From contig JACDDF010000008.1 in NCBI GenBank assembly GCA_013817135.1, positions 1 to 16,643 on the forward strand: a stretch of 16,643 nt of DNA, given 5' to 3'. The position numbers and the translations under genes were made by a program. This stretch comes from Nitrospirales bacterium (lineage in GTDB: Bacteria; Nitrospirota; Nitrospiria; Nitrospirales; UBA8639). Below, one piece after another: positions 1 to 8,501 of the stretch. Positions within the stretch are counted from its first letter, which is position 1; each line of letters starts with the position of its first letter. The notes beneath the pieces are model-generated. The model did not search any database. It saw only the letters and a list, made by a program, of their open reading frames with translations, and was not told where the DNA came from.

Positions 1-37
1 AATATTCATCGCGAACAAAGCCCCAGACGCTGAAAGA

Positions 38-66
38 AGCCGGCCGGCTGGGCAGACAACCTGCCC
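38..66 (-). terminator. possible terminator hairpins downstream of the ATPase block
   Basis: Two inverted repeats lie about 90 bases past the stop of the 774-residue ATPase gene. GGGCAG and CTGCCC (50-55 and 61-66) form a six-pair stem with a five-base loop. The 12-base perfect palindrome AGCCGGCCGGCT (38-49) adjoins it. Read on the minus strand, the palindrome is followed by a short pyrimidine run (TTCTTTC) rather than a clean T-run, so this is a weak intrinsic-terminator candidate. If it terminates, the transcript of the three-gene block ends here. Confidence 0.3.
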
Positions 67-153
67 TCACGATACTAAATTAAGCCACTCATTTCTCGGC
101 GATAGGATGGCCCCTACGGAATACGGTCGACCCCTCCCGGCTGGCACCCTCAC

Positions 154-2478
154 TCACACGGGAGCTTGATTCTGTAAGGCGACAGCCATCAAGCTTTCTT
201 CCGAGTCTGAATCCTTTCCAGATTCGGTGTCATCACCCATCGTGGATTCCAGTTCCTGATCCTCGTCATACGTTTGCCGCACATCAAGAATTTCAATGTC
301 CAATTGGGCATCAGGGTACAATCGTCGCAAGTCCCATTCCGTAATCCACCCTCGCACATACTCACGCATCCGGGTACTGGATAATTTTTCTATAGATGAA
401 ACGGGTGGTGGTGTCCAACTATAGGCCAATCCATGAAGCGCCCGAAGCCGCTCATATAAGGCATCCACCATTGATTCATAGGGACGAATTAACGGTTCGC
501 CCTCCTGTTCGATGAGCCGAATACCCTGGACCGCCTGTAATGCTTGCATATGAGCTTCATCCGTCGATTCCTCCTGACACATCTGCTCAATTTTCTGAGA
601 ATCCTGTTTTTCTTCCAAGACCACGCTTTGAAAATCATCGGTCAAAGCCACAATGGCCCCAATAGCCGGACAGGTATCCTCGGTTAACACTCCCATCCAC
701 CGTGCCACCTCCATATAGGATTTGATCCGTTGTTTAAAGGAATACCGACCGATAATCTCCGCTTCATCAATTAGCAAGATCCAACCTTTGTAGCCGGCAG
801 CCACCATCAAGCGCGAAACAAATTGAAACCGGTGCAGGGCCAAATCCTGACTGGAAATTTTATTGAACACATACGGGGTTTCCGGCGGACATCCCTGGAG
901 ATATTTGTTGAGTTGGCTATTACTTATAGGGTCTCCCGCCCAATACCGGATCATGCGATGACTTAGCTCCGGATCATTGATCATCCGCTCATAGAGATAC
1001 AGGCTCGCAGCAAACCGGGAATCGCACACCTGGTCGTTCCGATGCACCCAATCAAACAGATCAGCATAATGGGGACTCTGAAAATTCAATTCACCGGCTA
1101 TTTCGGTCAGAGCATCGCCATGCTTGCCGGGGACAATGGCATTGTTGATGGCTGCACGAAAGAGGGGCACCCCATTGTAAAATGGGGTTTCCTTACTGAT
1201 CACAATGGGACTACAGACAAAGTTCTTCTCCAGCGCCACCTGTTGCAACGCATGAAGCAGGTGGGACTTCCCACTGCCAAACCCTCCCTCAATCACGATT
1301 CCCTTGGTGGGCATGTTTTGAGGAACCTGCGCCTCCATCTGTTGAAGCAGCCGTCTGAATTTTCCTTCCAGGTCCGGTTGGTGGCTTCCAAGTACCTGTA
1401 CCACATCACGATTCGGCACCCCGGATCGCAAGGCTTCCATGGCGCGTTGATGTCCAACATCCCCATTGGCCATGGCCGGCCGATCAGTGTATTCCTTCTT
1501 TTCGGTGTCGTGGGCATCCCCGGCCTGTTGAGATCCAAGACGAATCAATGCCCCTAAGGGGTTTTGGTATTGCCGGTCGCGGACTTCGTCCCAAATCCGT
1601 AATTTCAACGCCTCATACCGATTGAGTCCCCGACGCTCATCTGTCAAAAATTCTTGCGGCACGTGGACCACCAGCAAGAAACTTTCCAATTCATCGGTCC
1701 CATCAATAAACTGGCGAAGCATTTCGTAGGCATCTAACGTGGCAGAGACCCCAAAATACAAACCTTCAGGAGAGTCCGGTTTTTTACTAACCAAACATCG
1801 ACTCAAGTCCAAGGACACCACTAATCCGGTTTTCCCTACTAACCGTAACCAGCGGGATAACGAGACAAACATATACCGCGCATTGGTCCGGTTAATTTTC
1901 TGGAAAATAAGGGCTTCTTTGAGCGCTGAAATCTGCCGAATCTCCCCGCCCAGCCATGACTTGACGGGCTCGGTCATAAAGGGGACTTCCGAGCCAGAGT
2001 CCATTTGTCCCAAACACAATCTGATCATGGCCATACGAAATTCCTGACACATCTGCGTATCCCGATAGATGGCCCGCTCTAACCAACTATTTAAGTCTCG
2101 TCGCAATAACGGTTCCGCCCGTTCATTCATCCGGGCGACTCCGGCCATGCAAAACTCTTCTTTTTTCTCCGGAATCCGGTACCCATTTTCTTGGAGAAGT
2201 CGACGAACGAATTGTGAGGCCAGGTCATCCCATGGAATTCGGCGAGCAATCTGGTGAAAAAACTTATCCATCATATGAATTTTGGTGTCTTTGGCATCAA
2301 CCGAGATGCACGCATACCCTTCCTGCTGAGCCAATGTGACTAACTGGGTCTGGACGCCCACTCTGTCCGTTTCAGAGTCTGTCACGACAAACTTGACCGA
2401 TGAGCCTCCTTGCCCAATAAATCGTTGAAGGTATTCTTGCCGTAGGGTATGAAACCATTCTTGAGGCTGTAACTCCAT
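154..2478 (-). CDS. double-module P-loop ATPase, BREX BrxD/DUF2791-like (paralogue 2)
   Basis: This 774-residue protein is probably a cytoplasmic ATPase acting on nucleic acid or driving a protein complex; the substrate is unknown. The C-terminal module begins near residue 343 (HQRAMEALRSGVPNRD) and has a Walker A of GGFGSGKSH (398-406), a Walker B of ILLIDEAE (567-574) and a sensor-like ALTDDFQS (611-618). It ends with conserved SSTRMREY and GWITEWDL stretches (698-715), followed by an acidic tail. This layout matches the BREX ATP-binding family as I know it. The N-terminal half (1-314) appears to repeat the fold in degenerate form: GGSSVKF (24-30) at the P-loop position, VVSLDLS (220-226) at Walker B and LLVVHVPQEFL (268-278) at the sensor strand. 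The start has GAAGGA upstream. It lies 223 bases downstream of its paralogue. The ATPase call is firm; the defence role is inference. Confidence 0.85.
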   Translation of the reverse strand: MELQPQEWFHTLRQEYLQRFIGQGGSSVKFVVTDSETDRVGVQTQLVTLAQQEGYACISVDAKDTKIHMMDKFFHQIARRIPWDDLASQFVRRLLQENGYRIPEKKEEFCMAGVARMNERAEPLLRRDLNSWLERAIYRDTQMCQEFRMAMIRLCLGQMDSGSEVPFMTEPVKSWLGGEIRQISALKEALIFQKINRTNARYMFVSLSRWLRLVGKTGLVVSLDLSRCLVSKKPDSPEGLYFGVSATLDAYEMLRQFIDGTDELESFLLVVHVPQEFLTDERRGLNRYEALKLRIWDEVRDRQYQNPLGALIRLGSQQAGDAHDTEKKEYTDRPAMANGDVGHQRAMEALRSGVPNRDVVQVLGSHQPDLEGKFRRLLQQMEAQVPQNMPTKGIVIEGGFGSGKSHLLHALQQVALEKNFVCSPIVISKETPFYNGVPLFRAAINNAIVPGKHGDALTEIAGELNFQSPHYADLFDWVHRNDQVCDSRFAASLYLYERMINDPELSHRMIRYWAGDPISNSQLNKYLQGCPPETPYVFNKISSQDLALHRFQFVSRLMVAAGYKGWILLIDEAEIIGRYSFKQRIKSYMEVARWMGVLTEDTCPAIGAIVALTDDFQSVVLEEKQDSQKIEQMCQEESTDEAHMQALQAVQGIRLIEQEGEPLIRPYESMVDALYERLRALHGLAYSWTPPPVSSIEKLSSTRMREYVRGWITEWDLRRLYPDAQLDIEILDVRQTYDEDQELESTMGDDTESGKDSDSEESLMAVALQNQAPV

Positions 2479-2701
2479 TGCTCGTATCCTTCACAGGTTA
2501 GAAAGTCACATGCATACGCGGATTGGTTTTTACAGACTGACGAGAAGACAGAAATCTACGCACACGCCATGACACTCGATAAAGGAGAGCGTTTGTGTCT
2601 TTGCGGAGAAATTGTGCTTCCTATACTCTGAACAGTGATTCGGGTTTGTTGATTGCCTTGCCGAAAATTCCTGTAGCCTGTCATTTTGGTCAACCCCCAG
2701 A

Positions 2702-4978
2702 CTAGATGGATTCGGAGAGTGCCGGGTGAAGGGTGTCTTCCTGATCACCTTCTAACTCACGATCTTCCGAATAATCTTGTCGAATTTCCGTTAGTTCAAT
2801 TTCGACTTTTTGCGTTGGGTCAAGACGCGTCAAATCCCATTCGGTAATCCAGCCTTTGACATATTCACGCATCCGGGTGCTGGACAAGCGCTCAATCGTA
2901 GGGACCTGGGGTGGTTCCCACCCATACGCCGCCCCATGAATGGAACGAATTTTATGGTAGATTTCTTCCACAAGCTGCTCATAGGGACCAACTAAGGGTA
3001 TGCGCTCGCATTCAATGAGCCGCATGCCCTGTTCCGCTTGGCGGGACAGCACTAAATCGGTTTCTGATCCTGTTTCACGGAGTTTTTCTGGCACTTTTTC
3101 CCGATCACCTTTTTCCTCCAGAATCGCACTTTGAAAATCATCCGTTAGCGCCATCACCGCCGCCAACCCGGATTTATAGCCGAGATCTGCGAAGCTGGAG
3201 GCTTCCAGTCTACCCAGCCACCTGGCTAATTCAGCATAGGATTGGGCTCGTTGCTTAAAGGAATACCGTCCAATAATTTCCGCTTCGTCGATCAGTAAAA
3301 TCCAACCGGAATATCCAGCCGCAATCATGAGTCGTGAAACAAATTTAAACCGTTGCAACGCCATCTCCATGGGCGAGACCCGTTCAAATCGATAGGAAAC
3401 ATTGGCATCACAGGATTTGAGATATCGCTTAATTTCAGCATCGGTCAAGGGATCCCCTGCCCAAAACCTAATGATCCGATGACTTAATTCCGGGTCATTC
3501 ACCATGCGTTCATACAGAAATACCGTGGCAGCAAAGCGCCCATCAATTTCCCCGCCTTGACGATGCACCCATTCATAAAAATTCGCGTATTGGGGACTCT
3601 TGAAATTCAAATCCGCTGCCACCTCGGCCAAGACATCTCCTCGCTTTTCGGGGATATCAGCAGACTCAATGGCCGATCGAAACATCAACGCGGGGCTATA
3701 TAGAGGCGTTTCCTTACTGATCACGACCTTGCTACACACAAACTTGGATTCCAATGCCATGCGTCTCAAGGATTCCAGTAAATGTGATTTCCCTGTTCCA
3801 AATCCTCCTTCAATCAACATCCCTTTTGTGGTCCAACCCTTGTGGATGCTGGCCTGGGCATCATACAACATCTGTTGAAATTTGGATTTGACCATCGGCT
3901 GTGGGCATCCCAGCGCTTGGACAACTCCGGGGCTCGGTACACCTGCCCGCAAGGATTCAATGACCCGTTGATGCTGCACATCTTCTTTTCGACTTCCCAC
4001 TCTTGCCATGAGACTGCTCTCGGGAAAGGGTTCGGTCTGGTCGGTCAACCTGACCATCGGCGCAAAGGGATTTTGACGGGTTTTATCCCGGACATCATCC
4101 CAAATTCGAAGCTTTAAGGCCTCATACCGATTCAGCCCCACCCGTTGATCTGAGAGAAAGGCTTGTGAGGTGACAACCACGATCAATAACCCTTCGATTT
4201 CATCGCTACCATCAATGAATTGTCTCAGCATCTCATACGCATCCATAACAGCAGAGGGCGAATAGTTCAGGGAAGTCGGCCCGGCTTCCTTGCCGCCTGT
4301 AAAGGCTGAAATATCGATCGTCAGGACCATACCGGGTTTCCCAGACAGGCGGGTCCAATGAGCCAAGGATGCAATGAGATCACGCGCATTACTGCGGGTG
4401 ACCTTTTCAAAAATCAATAATTTTTTGAGAGTTGCCATTTGTTTCAGTTCGCCTCGGAGCCAGGCCTTGATCACTGCCGACTCCTTAGACGGACTGTCAG
4501 ATAATTCCAACTGGGCTAAACACAACTGGATCATGGCCAATCGAAACTCCCGACTCATGTGAAAATCTTGGAACAAGGTCCCTTCCAACCATGCGTTCAT
4601 TTCCCGCTGCATCATGGATTCATCGCAACTATTGAGAGAGGCCACAGAAGACCAGCAACATTCCTCCCGCCGTTCAGGAATCTTCCATTGATGTTCTCGA
4701 AAAATTTTTTGGACATACTCAAACGCCAAGGCATCCCAATCGATTTGTCTGGCCATTTCCTTAAACAGGAGATCAATGAGTTGAACCTTCGTACAACGAG
4801 AATCTGCGTGAATCGTCACAAAGCCCTGCTCCCGTGACAGGTCCCCCACCTCCACGCTCACAGCCTTGGTGTTCTGAGCCTCCTCCACAACCGCAAATTT
4901 GACGGCCGATCCTCCCCGACGAATAAACTCTTGGAGATAGGCGGATTTCAGAACGTTCAACCATTCCTGTGGAGACAT
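2702..4978 (-). CDS. double-module P-loop ATPase, BREX BrxD/DUF2791-like (paralogue 1)
   Basis: This 758-residue protein is a close paralogue of the following gene and collinear with it along its whole length; for example, NRYEALKLRIWD and LLIDEAEIIGRYSFKQR are shared exactly. The C-terminal module has Walker A GGFGTGKSH (391-399), Walker B ILLIDEAE (560-567), sensor-like ALTDDFQS (610-617) and the terminal SSTRMREY/GWITEWDL block (699-716). The N-terminal half again looks like a dead ATPase copy, with GGSAVKF (22-28) where a P-loop would sit and VLTIDIS (218-224) where Walker B would be. The start ATG has TGAGGA about eight bases upstream. It follows the 297-residue gene after 80 bases and is probably co-transcribed with it. 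The two ATPases may form a hetero-oligomer; that is inference. No nuclease or methylase domain is visible. Confidence 0.85.
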   Translation of the reverse strand: MSPQEWLNVLKSAYLQEFIRRGGSAVKFAVVEEAQNTKAVSVEVGDLSREQGFVTIHADSRCTKVQLIDLLFKEMARQIDWDALAFEYVQKIFREHQWKIPERREECCWSSVASLNSCDESMMQREMNAWLEGTLFQDFHMSREFRLAMIQLCLAQLELSDSPSKESAVIKAWLRGELKQMATLKKLLIFEKVTRSNARDLIASLAHWTRLSGKPGMVLTIDISAFTGGKEAGPTSLNYSPSAVMDAYEMLRQFIDGSDEIEGLLIVVVTSQAFLSDQRVGLNRYEALKLRIWDDVRDKTRQNPFAPMVRLTDQTEPFPESSLMARVGSRKEDVQHQRVIESLRAGVPSPGVVQALGCPQPMVKSKFQQMLYDAQASIHKGWTTKGMLIEGGFGTGKSHLLESLRRMALESKFVCSKVVISKETPLYSPALMFRSAIESADIPEKRGDVLAEVAADLNFKSPQYANFYEWVHRQGGEIDGRFAATVFLYERMVNDPELSHRIIRFWAGDPLTDAEIKRYLKSCDANVSYRFERVSPMEMALQRFKFVSRLMIAAGYSGWILLIDEAEIIGRYSFKQRAQSYAELARWLGRLEASSFADLGYKSGLAAVMALTDDFQSAILEEKGDREKVPEKLRETGSETDLVLSRQAEQGMRLIECERIPLVGPYEQLVEEIYHKIRSIHGAAYGWEPPQVPTIERLSSTRMREYVKGWITEWDLTRLDPTQKVEIELTEIRQDYSEDRELEGDQEDTLHPALSESI

Positions 4979-5058
4979 AAATTTTTCCTCAATATCCTGT
5001 TAATCTAGTTCGTCTTCTCGGCTCACCCTAGGGAAACTTAAATACCATCCCGACCCGC

Positions 5059-5952
5059 TTATCCCGCCTGGACAAAGGAAATTCCATAATAGGTTTTCTC
5101 CCGTCCCCCTTGCGCAATCACTGTTAACGTCTTAGTGGCATCCCGCACGCCGGTACTGGCATGAAAGTTTGCCCGGTGATTGTTTTTGGTGGTAATGGTT
5201 CCACTTTTATCCAGTAAATAGACATCCCGGCCAAATTCTTGTCTCGTGTATTCACTAGCCTGCCACGGAAGGAGAGTAAGAAGTTGATAGAGTTCCAAAA
5301 GTGGAATCACCGTTCCTTTGCCAATGAGGTGCTTCCCTCGACCCGCCACCACAATGGAATAAGCCGTAAAGACCATCTCGAGAAACGTTTGTGGTTTAAA
5401 TCGAAGGGGTTTATTTTGAACTTCCTTTAATCTTTTGACTAAGACCGAAGGACGGAGCCGGTTTTCTCGCATTCGGTCAATGGCGACCGCCCGTTCTTTG
5501 TGAAGGATGCGCAATAAGACTGGATAGGAAAACAAATATCCATCGTGTTCATAGAGATTGACGCCCATCTGCTTGGCAGTAGTGAGAAGTTCCTGGCGAA
5601 ACGCTTTGCCCTCCAGGTACCCGGCTTCATCAAAATTTAGACGTTCCTGAGTTTTCACAAAGTCACAACCCAGGCTTAGCGTCACCTCTTTGCCTTCCTC
5701 TAATAATTTTCGAAGATTGATCAAATCGCCTACTTTTGCGGCATCTTTAATTTTTTTAAACGAGGCCATCACCTGCTTCGTCGTTTTTACTAATCCTCCG
5801 GCTTGCTCTTCAATATCAGCCAGGGCCTGCTCCAAATTGACGTTTTTTATGACAGCCTTTAAAGGTGTGGAGGCATCCGGCAACTCAAGCACACCAGTCG
5901 CCGAGCTCGACCCGCTGGCTTCTAACGTATTGTCAATTCCTTCGGCACTCAT
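5059..5952 (-). CDS. uncharacterised protein, first gene of the ATPase block
   Basis: I do not recognise the family of this 297-residue protein. There is no signal peptide or membrane segment, so it is probably cytoplasmic. The first 30 residues are Ser/Thr/Ala-rich and look disordered. Residues 35-90 look helical and rich in Lys/Glu/Ala. A central block (about 105-205) contains GVNLYEHDGYLFSYPVLLRI, then a basic helix-rich stretch (RMRENRLRPSVLVKRLKEV) that could bind nucleic acid. The C-terminal third holds a hydrophobic helix pair (VIPLLELYQLLTLLPW) and a beta-rich end. It is the first gene of the minus-strand block with the two ATPases, so it is probably their partner, perhaps an adaptor or sensor (inference). 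AGAGGA lies 13 bases before the ATG, a long spacing, so the exact start is less certain. Confidence 0.7.
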   Translation of the reverse strand: MSAEGIDNTLEASGSSSATGVLELPDASTPLKAVIKNVNLEQALADIEEQAGGLVKTTKQVMASFKKIKDAAKVGDLINLRKLLEEGKEVTLSLGCDFVKTQERLNFDEAGYLEGKAFRQELLTTAKQMGVNLYEHDGYLFSYPVLLRILHKERAVAIDRMRENRLRPSVLVKRLKEVQNKPLRFKPQTFLEMVFTAYSIVVAGRGKHLIGKGTVIPLLELYQLLTLLPWQASEYTRQEFGRDVYLLDKSGTITTKNNHRANFHASTGVRDATKTLTVIAQGGREKTYYGISFVQAG

Positions 5953-5990
5953 GTCGGTTATCGAGTCCTCTGGTTTGTGGTGAATTCAGG

Positions 5991-6014
5991 CAATCGGCTT
6001 CAAAGAACCGATTG
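5991..6014. promoter_or_regulatory. inverted repeat upstream of the three-gene block
   Basis: CAATCGG (5991-5997) and CCGATTG (6008-6014) form a perfect seven-base inverted repeat with a ten-base spacer, 38-62 bases upstream of the start of the 297-residue gene. It could be an operator or a 5' leader hairpin for the minus-strand block. A ten-base palindrome, CATGATCATG, lies further upstream at 6078-6087. I found no strong sigma-70 promoter in this divergent gap; the nearest minus-strand match (TTGAAC at 6138-6133, TAAAAT at 6117-6112) has only a 15-base spacer. Confidence 0.3.
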
Positions 6015-6170
6015 ATCGGCGCATACCTGTTTCATTCGGCACATCCATGATAATTCTTAATATTTTCCGGCTTATTTCATGATCATGGTTCAGTAAAAAC
6101 CCACAACGTCTATTTTATGCTCAGCGCTTCTTGTTCAACCTGCAGTTGACCTGTAGGAAGAAAGCCTTTT

Positions 6171-6992
6171 ATGGTTGAACGATTTCTTCAGACTCTATTC
6201 ATGGAAAATAAACCGCCATTTGCTGTCATCACGGGAGCTTCACGTGGGATTGGGGCGGAGTATGCGAGAGCCCTAGCGGCTCAAGGCTATGACCTTCTTT
6301 TGGTCGCCAGGGACCAAAACCGTCTGAATCAATTAACCAATGAGCTTCGACAGACCACTTCTGTTCAAGTCTGGACAGAAACGCTGGATTTAGCCAGGCC
6401 TCACGCGGCTGGAACCCTCTACCAAATAGCTCAATCGTATCGGCCTCATGTATCGTTACTTGTCAACAATGCCGGTTTTGGGCTGTATGGCTTATTTACG
6501 GGCATGCCACTCTCAACCATCCAAGACATGTTACAGGTCCATATCCATGTGACCACAGAAAGCACAAGACTCTTCCTACCCGATATGATAAATCGACGGC
6601 AGGGTGCAATTATCAATGTGGCTTCGGTGGCAGGATTTTTCCCAATTCCCTATATGGCAGAGTACGCTGCCACCAAAGCCTTTATCATATCGTTCTCTGA
6701 AGCCGTGGCGATGGAGGCCAAAGAAACTGAGGTGAGCATTCAGGTATGCTGTCCAGGCTACACAGAAACCGATTTCCATAAGACGGCAGGGCATCGCCCA
6801 CACCACATGATTTCCCCTCACACTCCCCGCGATGTTGTACAAAAATCATTAAAGGCCCTAAGGTCAGGGCAAACCCTGGTGACTATTGGGTGGCAAGGAC
6901 TGGCAACTCAATGGATCACTCGATTCATCCCTCAAAAGTGGCTCACGCGTCTAAGTGCCAGATTAGTTCGACCCAATTCCTCCTCTCATTAA
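6171..6992 (+). CDS. short-chain dehydrogenase/reductase (SDR, classical type)
   Basis: This 273-residue NAD(P)-dependent oxidoreductase has the classical SDR layout: TGASRGIG cofactor loop (21-28), NNAG (99-102), catalytic Ser in NVASVAG (Ser152), and Tyr165/Lys169 in YAATK. Arg47 after the second strand (LLLVARD) favours NADP(H) over NAD(H). The C-terminal end (GWQGLATQWITRFIPQKWL) is amphipathic and typical of the DltE-like/COG0300 subgroup, so weak membrane association is possible. The substrate cannot be read from the sequence. The first ATG is preferred because AGGAAG lies ten bases before it; an internal ATG (residue 11) closer to the Rossmann strand has no such site. The glycine-zipper gene follows after 32 bases, so the two may share a transcript. 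Confidence 0.9.
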   Translation: MVERFLQTLFMENKPPFAVITGASRGIGAEYARALAAQGYDLLLVARDQNRLNQLTNELRQTTSVQVWTETLDLARPHAAGTLYQIAQSYRPHVSLLVNNAGFGLYGLFTGMPLSTIQDMLQVHIHVTTESTRLFLPDMINRRQGAIINVASVAGFFPIPYMAEYAATKAFIISFSEAVAMEAKETEVSIQVCCPGYTETDFHKTAGHRPHHMISPHTPRDVVQKSLKALRSGQTLVTIGWQGLATQWITRFIPQKWLTRLSARLVRPNSSSH

Positions 6993-7024
6993 ACACATGA
7001 TTTCCCATATCAAAGGAGTACAGC

Positions 7025-7456
7025 ATGCCCCATTCCCATTTTCACTCATTTATTGTCTCTCTTAGCATCTGTAGTGTCTGCATTCTCACTTTTGGGTGCT
7101 CCGGCCCTCGCCCAATCCTCTATCCCAACAACCATCTTCAACAAGTTGGTCCCGATCAAGCGGAACAGGACGTTGAGGAGTGCCAACAACTTGCAGAGGA
7201 TTATGCCCCAGAACACGATGCCTCGACGGTGGCCGGGGATACTGCCGTTGGGGCCGGAGCAGGCGGCGCCGTCGGTGCAGTCAGTGGCGCCATCGGAGGA
7301 GGAGTGGGTATTGGAGCAGCCATAGGTGCCGCCACAGGTGCGACCGTTGGCTTTATCCGTGGCTTATTTCAGGCTTCGCAACCAACACCCGCCCACAAGG
7401 CGTTCATCAACCGCTGCCTTTCAGAACGAGGTTATGATTCGATTGGGTGGGAATAG
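7025..7456 (+). CDS. glycine-zipper envelope protein, probable lipoprotein
   Basis: This 143-residue protein has an N-terminal hydrophobic segment (about 9-24) ending at Cys25 (LTFGC). The lipobox is imperfect, with Thr rather than Leu at -3, so either lipidation or an ordinary signal peptide is possible. The mature part has YPNNHLQQVGPDQAEQD and EECQQLAEDY, then a long Gly/Ala zipper (about 71-113) able to form a membrane-inserting hairpin, and a conserved-looking end, FINRCLSERGYDSIGW. Glycine-zipper proteins of this type sit in the outer membrane or periplasm; the precise job is unknown. The start is fixed by a strong AAAGGAG six bases before the ATG. It is likely co-transcribed with the SDR gene. 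Confidence 0.8.
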   Translation: MPHSHFHSFIVSLSICSVCILTFGCSGPRPILYPNNHLQQVGPDQAEQDVEECQQLAEDYAPEHDASTVAGDTAVGAGAGGAVGAVSGAIGGGVGIGAAIGAATGATVGFIRGLFQASQPTPAHKAFINRCLSERGYDSIGWE

Positions 7457-7574
7457 ATCAGGGAAGGACCAAAAAGAAAACGGGATGAGAACACCTCGAG
7501 ACGCTGTTCGTAGTGGTTATCACCTTGAGCAAATCCAGTGTCGAAACTTGGCTCACAGGAGAATCAAGGAATGA

Positions 7575-8432
7575 TTAGAATGAGGAACTTTCTGCACGAC
7601 GAAGGGCTCGCATCAAGACTGGATCTTGATAAGCCACTTCACTTAAAGCGTCCAACATATGAAGTTCTTTTTCCTTGGCTAGAGCTTTAGCTTTACTGAA
7701 TTGTCGGGAGTTAAAGCGGGCCACAGATGGCTGGCCATTGATGATCTGACACGCAAGGCCTCCACCATCCTTCAGCGCAAGAGTGCCCCCGAGATCAAAC
7801 AACGTACGCGTCTCCTCCACGCTAATCCCATGCAGTTCCGCAAAATCATGAAGCCCACTGGTCTCAATCAATCGTCCATCAGGCATGACACATTTTCGTT
7901 TGAAATGGGGAGACCAATCTTTTCGGAAATCAATAAATTGAATGTCTCCACCACACGAACTTCCTGAGTCAACTTTTGTCAAATCGATCCCTAAATTTTT
8001 TTGCCGCAACCGATCCTGTAATTCCTGAGGAAGTCCTCGATAAAAAACCCGCTCCATGGCTTCTTCCAACGTCACACCATAACTTTGACGCATGCGCTCG
8101 GCCGCAGCATATTGCTCAAGATCCATGACCCACGTGTGTTTCAGACCTTTGCCAAGAGGATTAACACGACAGACGAATGCACCTTTTGTGACCAGCGTAC
8201 CTTCATGCGGATAGAGATAAATCCCTCCGTCCTGAAGCAGGCCTGTTATGGCTTCAAGAGGAATATCATAACTTTCGGACAGGACTCGTGCATGCATCTC
8301 CAAATCTTCGGGTTCTGTCATTCCGCAGACCATTACATTTCCAGGGGGGTCATAATCGGTATAGTTCTCTAGAATGTTATAGAGAACTGGGGGCTTCTCC
8401 TTTTTTAATGGACGTTTTTTCACTTTAAACAT
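7575..8432 (-). CDS. uncharacterised protein with repeated helical units
   Basis: This 285-residue protein belongs to no family I recognise and has no signal peptide. It appears to contain a repeated unit of a helix with a Y/H-(D/G)-(I/V)-x-x-E-E-like core followed by a short beta stretch: SYDIPLEAI with LQDGGIYLYPHEG (54-78), SYGVTLEEA (117-125), and LHGISVEET with FDLGGTLALKDGG (200-224). The N-terminus is very basic (KVKKRPLKKEKP). A GSSCGGD segment (157-163) separates the second and third units. GAAGGAG eight bases before the ATG supports the start. It is convergent with the glycine-zipper gene and divergent from pyrE, so it is a single-gene unit. The coding call is good; the function is open. 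Confidence 0.75.
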   Translation of the reverse strand: MFKVKKRPLKKEKPPVLYNILENYTDYDPPGNVMVCGMTEPEDLEMHARVLSESYDIPLEAITGLLQDGGIYLYPHEGTLVTKGAFVCRVNPLGKGLKHTWVMDLEQYAAAERMRQSYGVTLEEAMERVFYRGLPQELQDRLRQKNLGIDLTKVDSGSSCGGDIQFIDFRKDWSPHFKRKCVMPDGRLIETSGLHDFAELHGISVEETRTLFDLGGTLALKDGGGLACQIINGQPSVARFNSRQFSKAKALAKEKELHMLDALSEVAYQDPVLMRALRRAESSSF

Positions 8433-8501
8433 TCAGTACGCTCCTTCACGCTGAGTTTCGTTTTGACCTTGGACTTCTTAACTCTCAAGGAGAGGCAAGA
8501 T

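Noticed and set aside
1042..1557. 171-codon plus-strand ORF inside the 774-residue ATPase gene
   Set aside because: It lies wholly antisense to a well-supported ATPase reading frame covering Walker A, so it is a shadow.
2530..2748. 72-codon minus-strand ORF in the gap between the two ATPase genes
   Set aside because: It overlaps the end of the 758-residue gene in another frame, has an irregular composition and no ribosome site.
7053..7325. 90-codon ORF overlapping the glycine-zipper gene, with a signal-like start
   Set aside because: It overlaps the glycine-zipper frame, which has a strong ribosome site and a family-like C-terminus; the alternative has neither.
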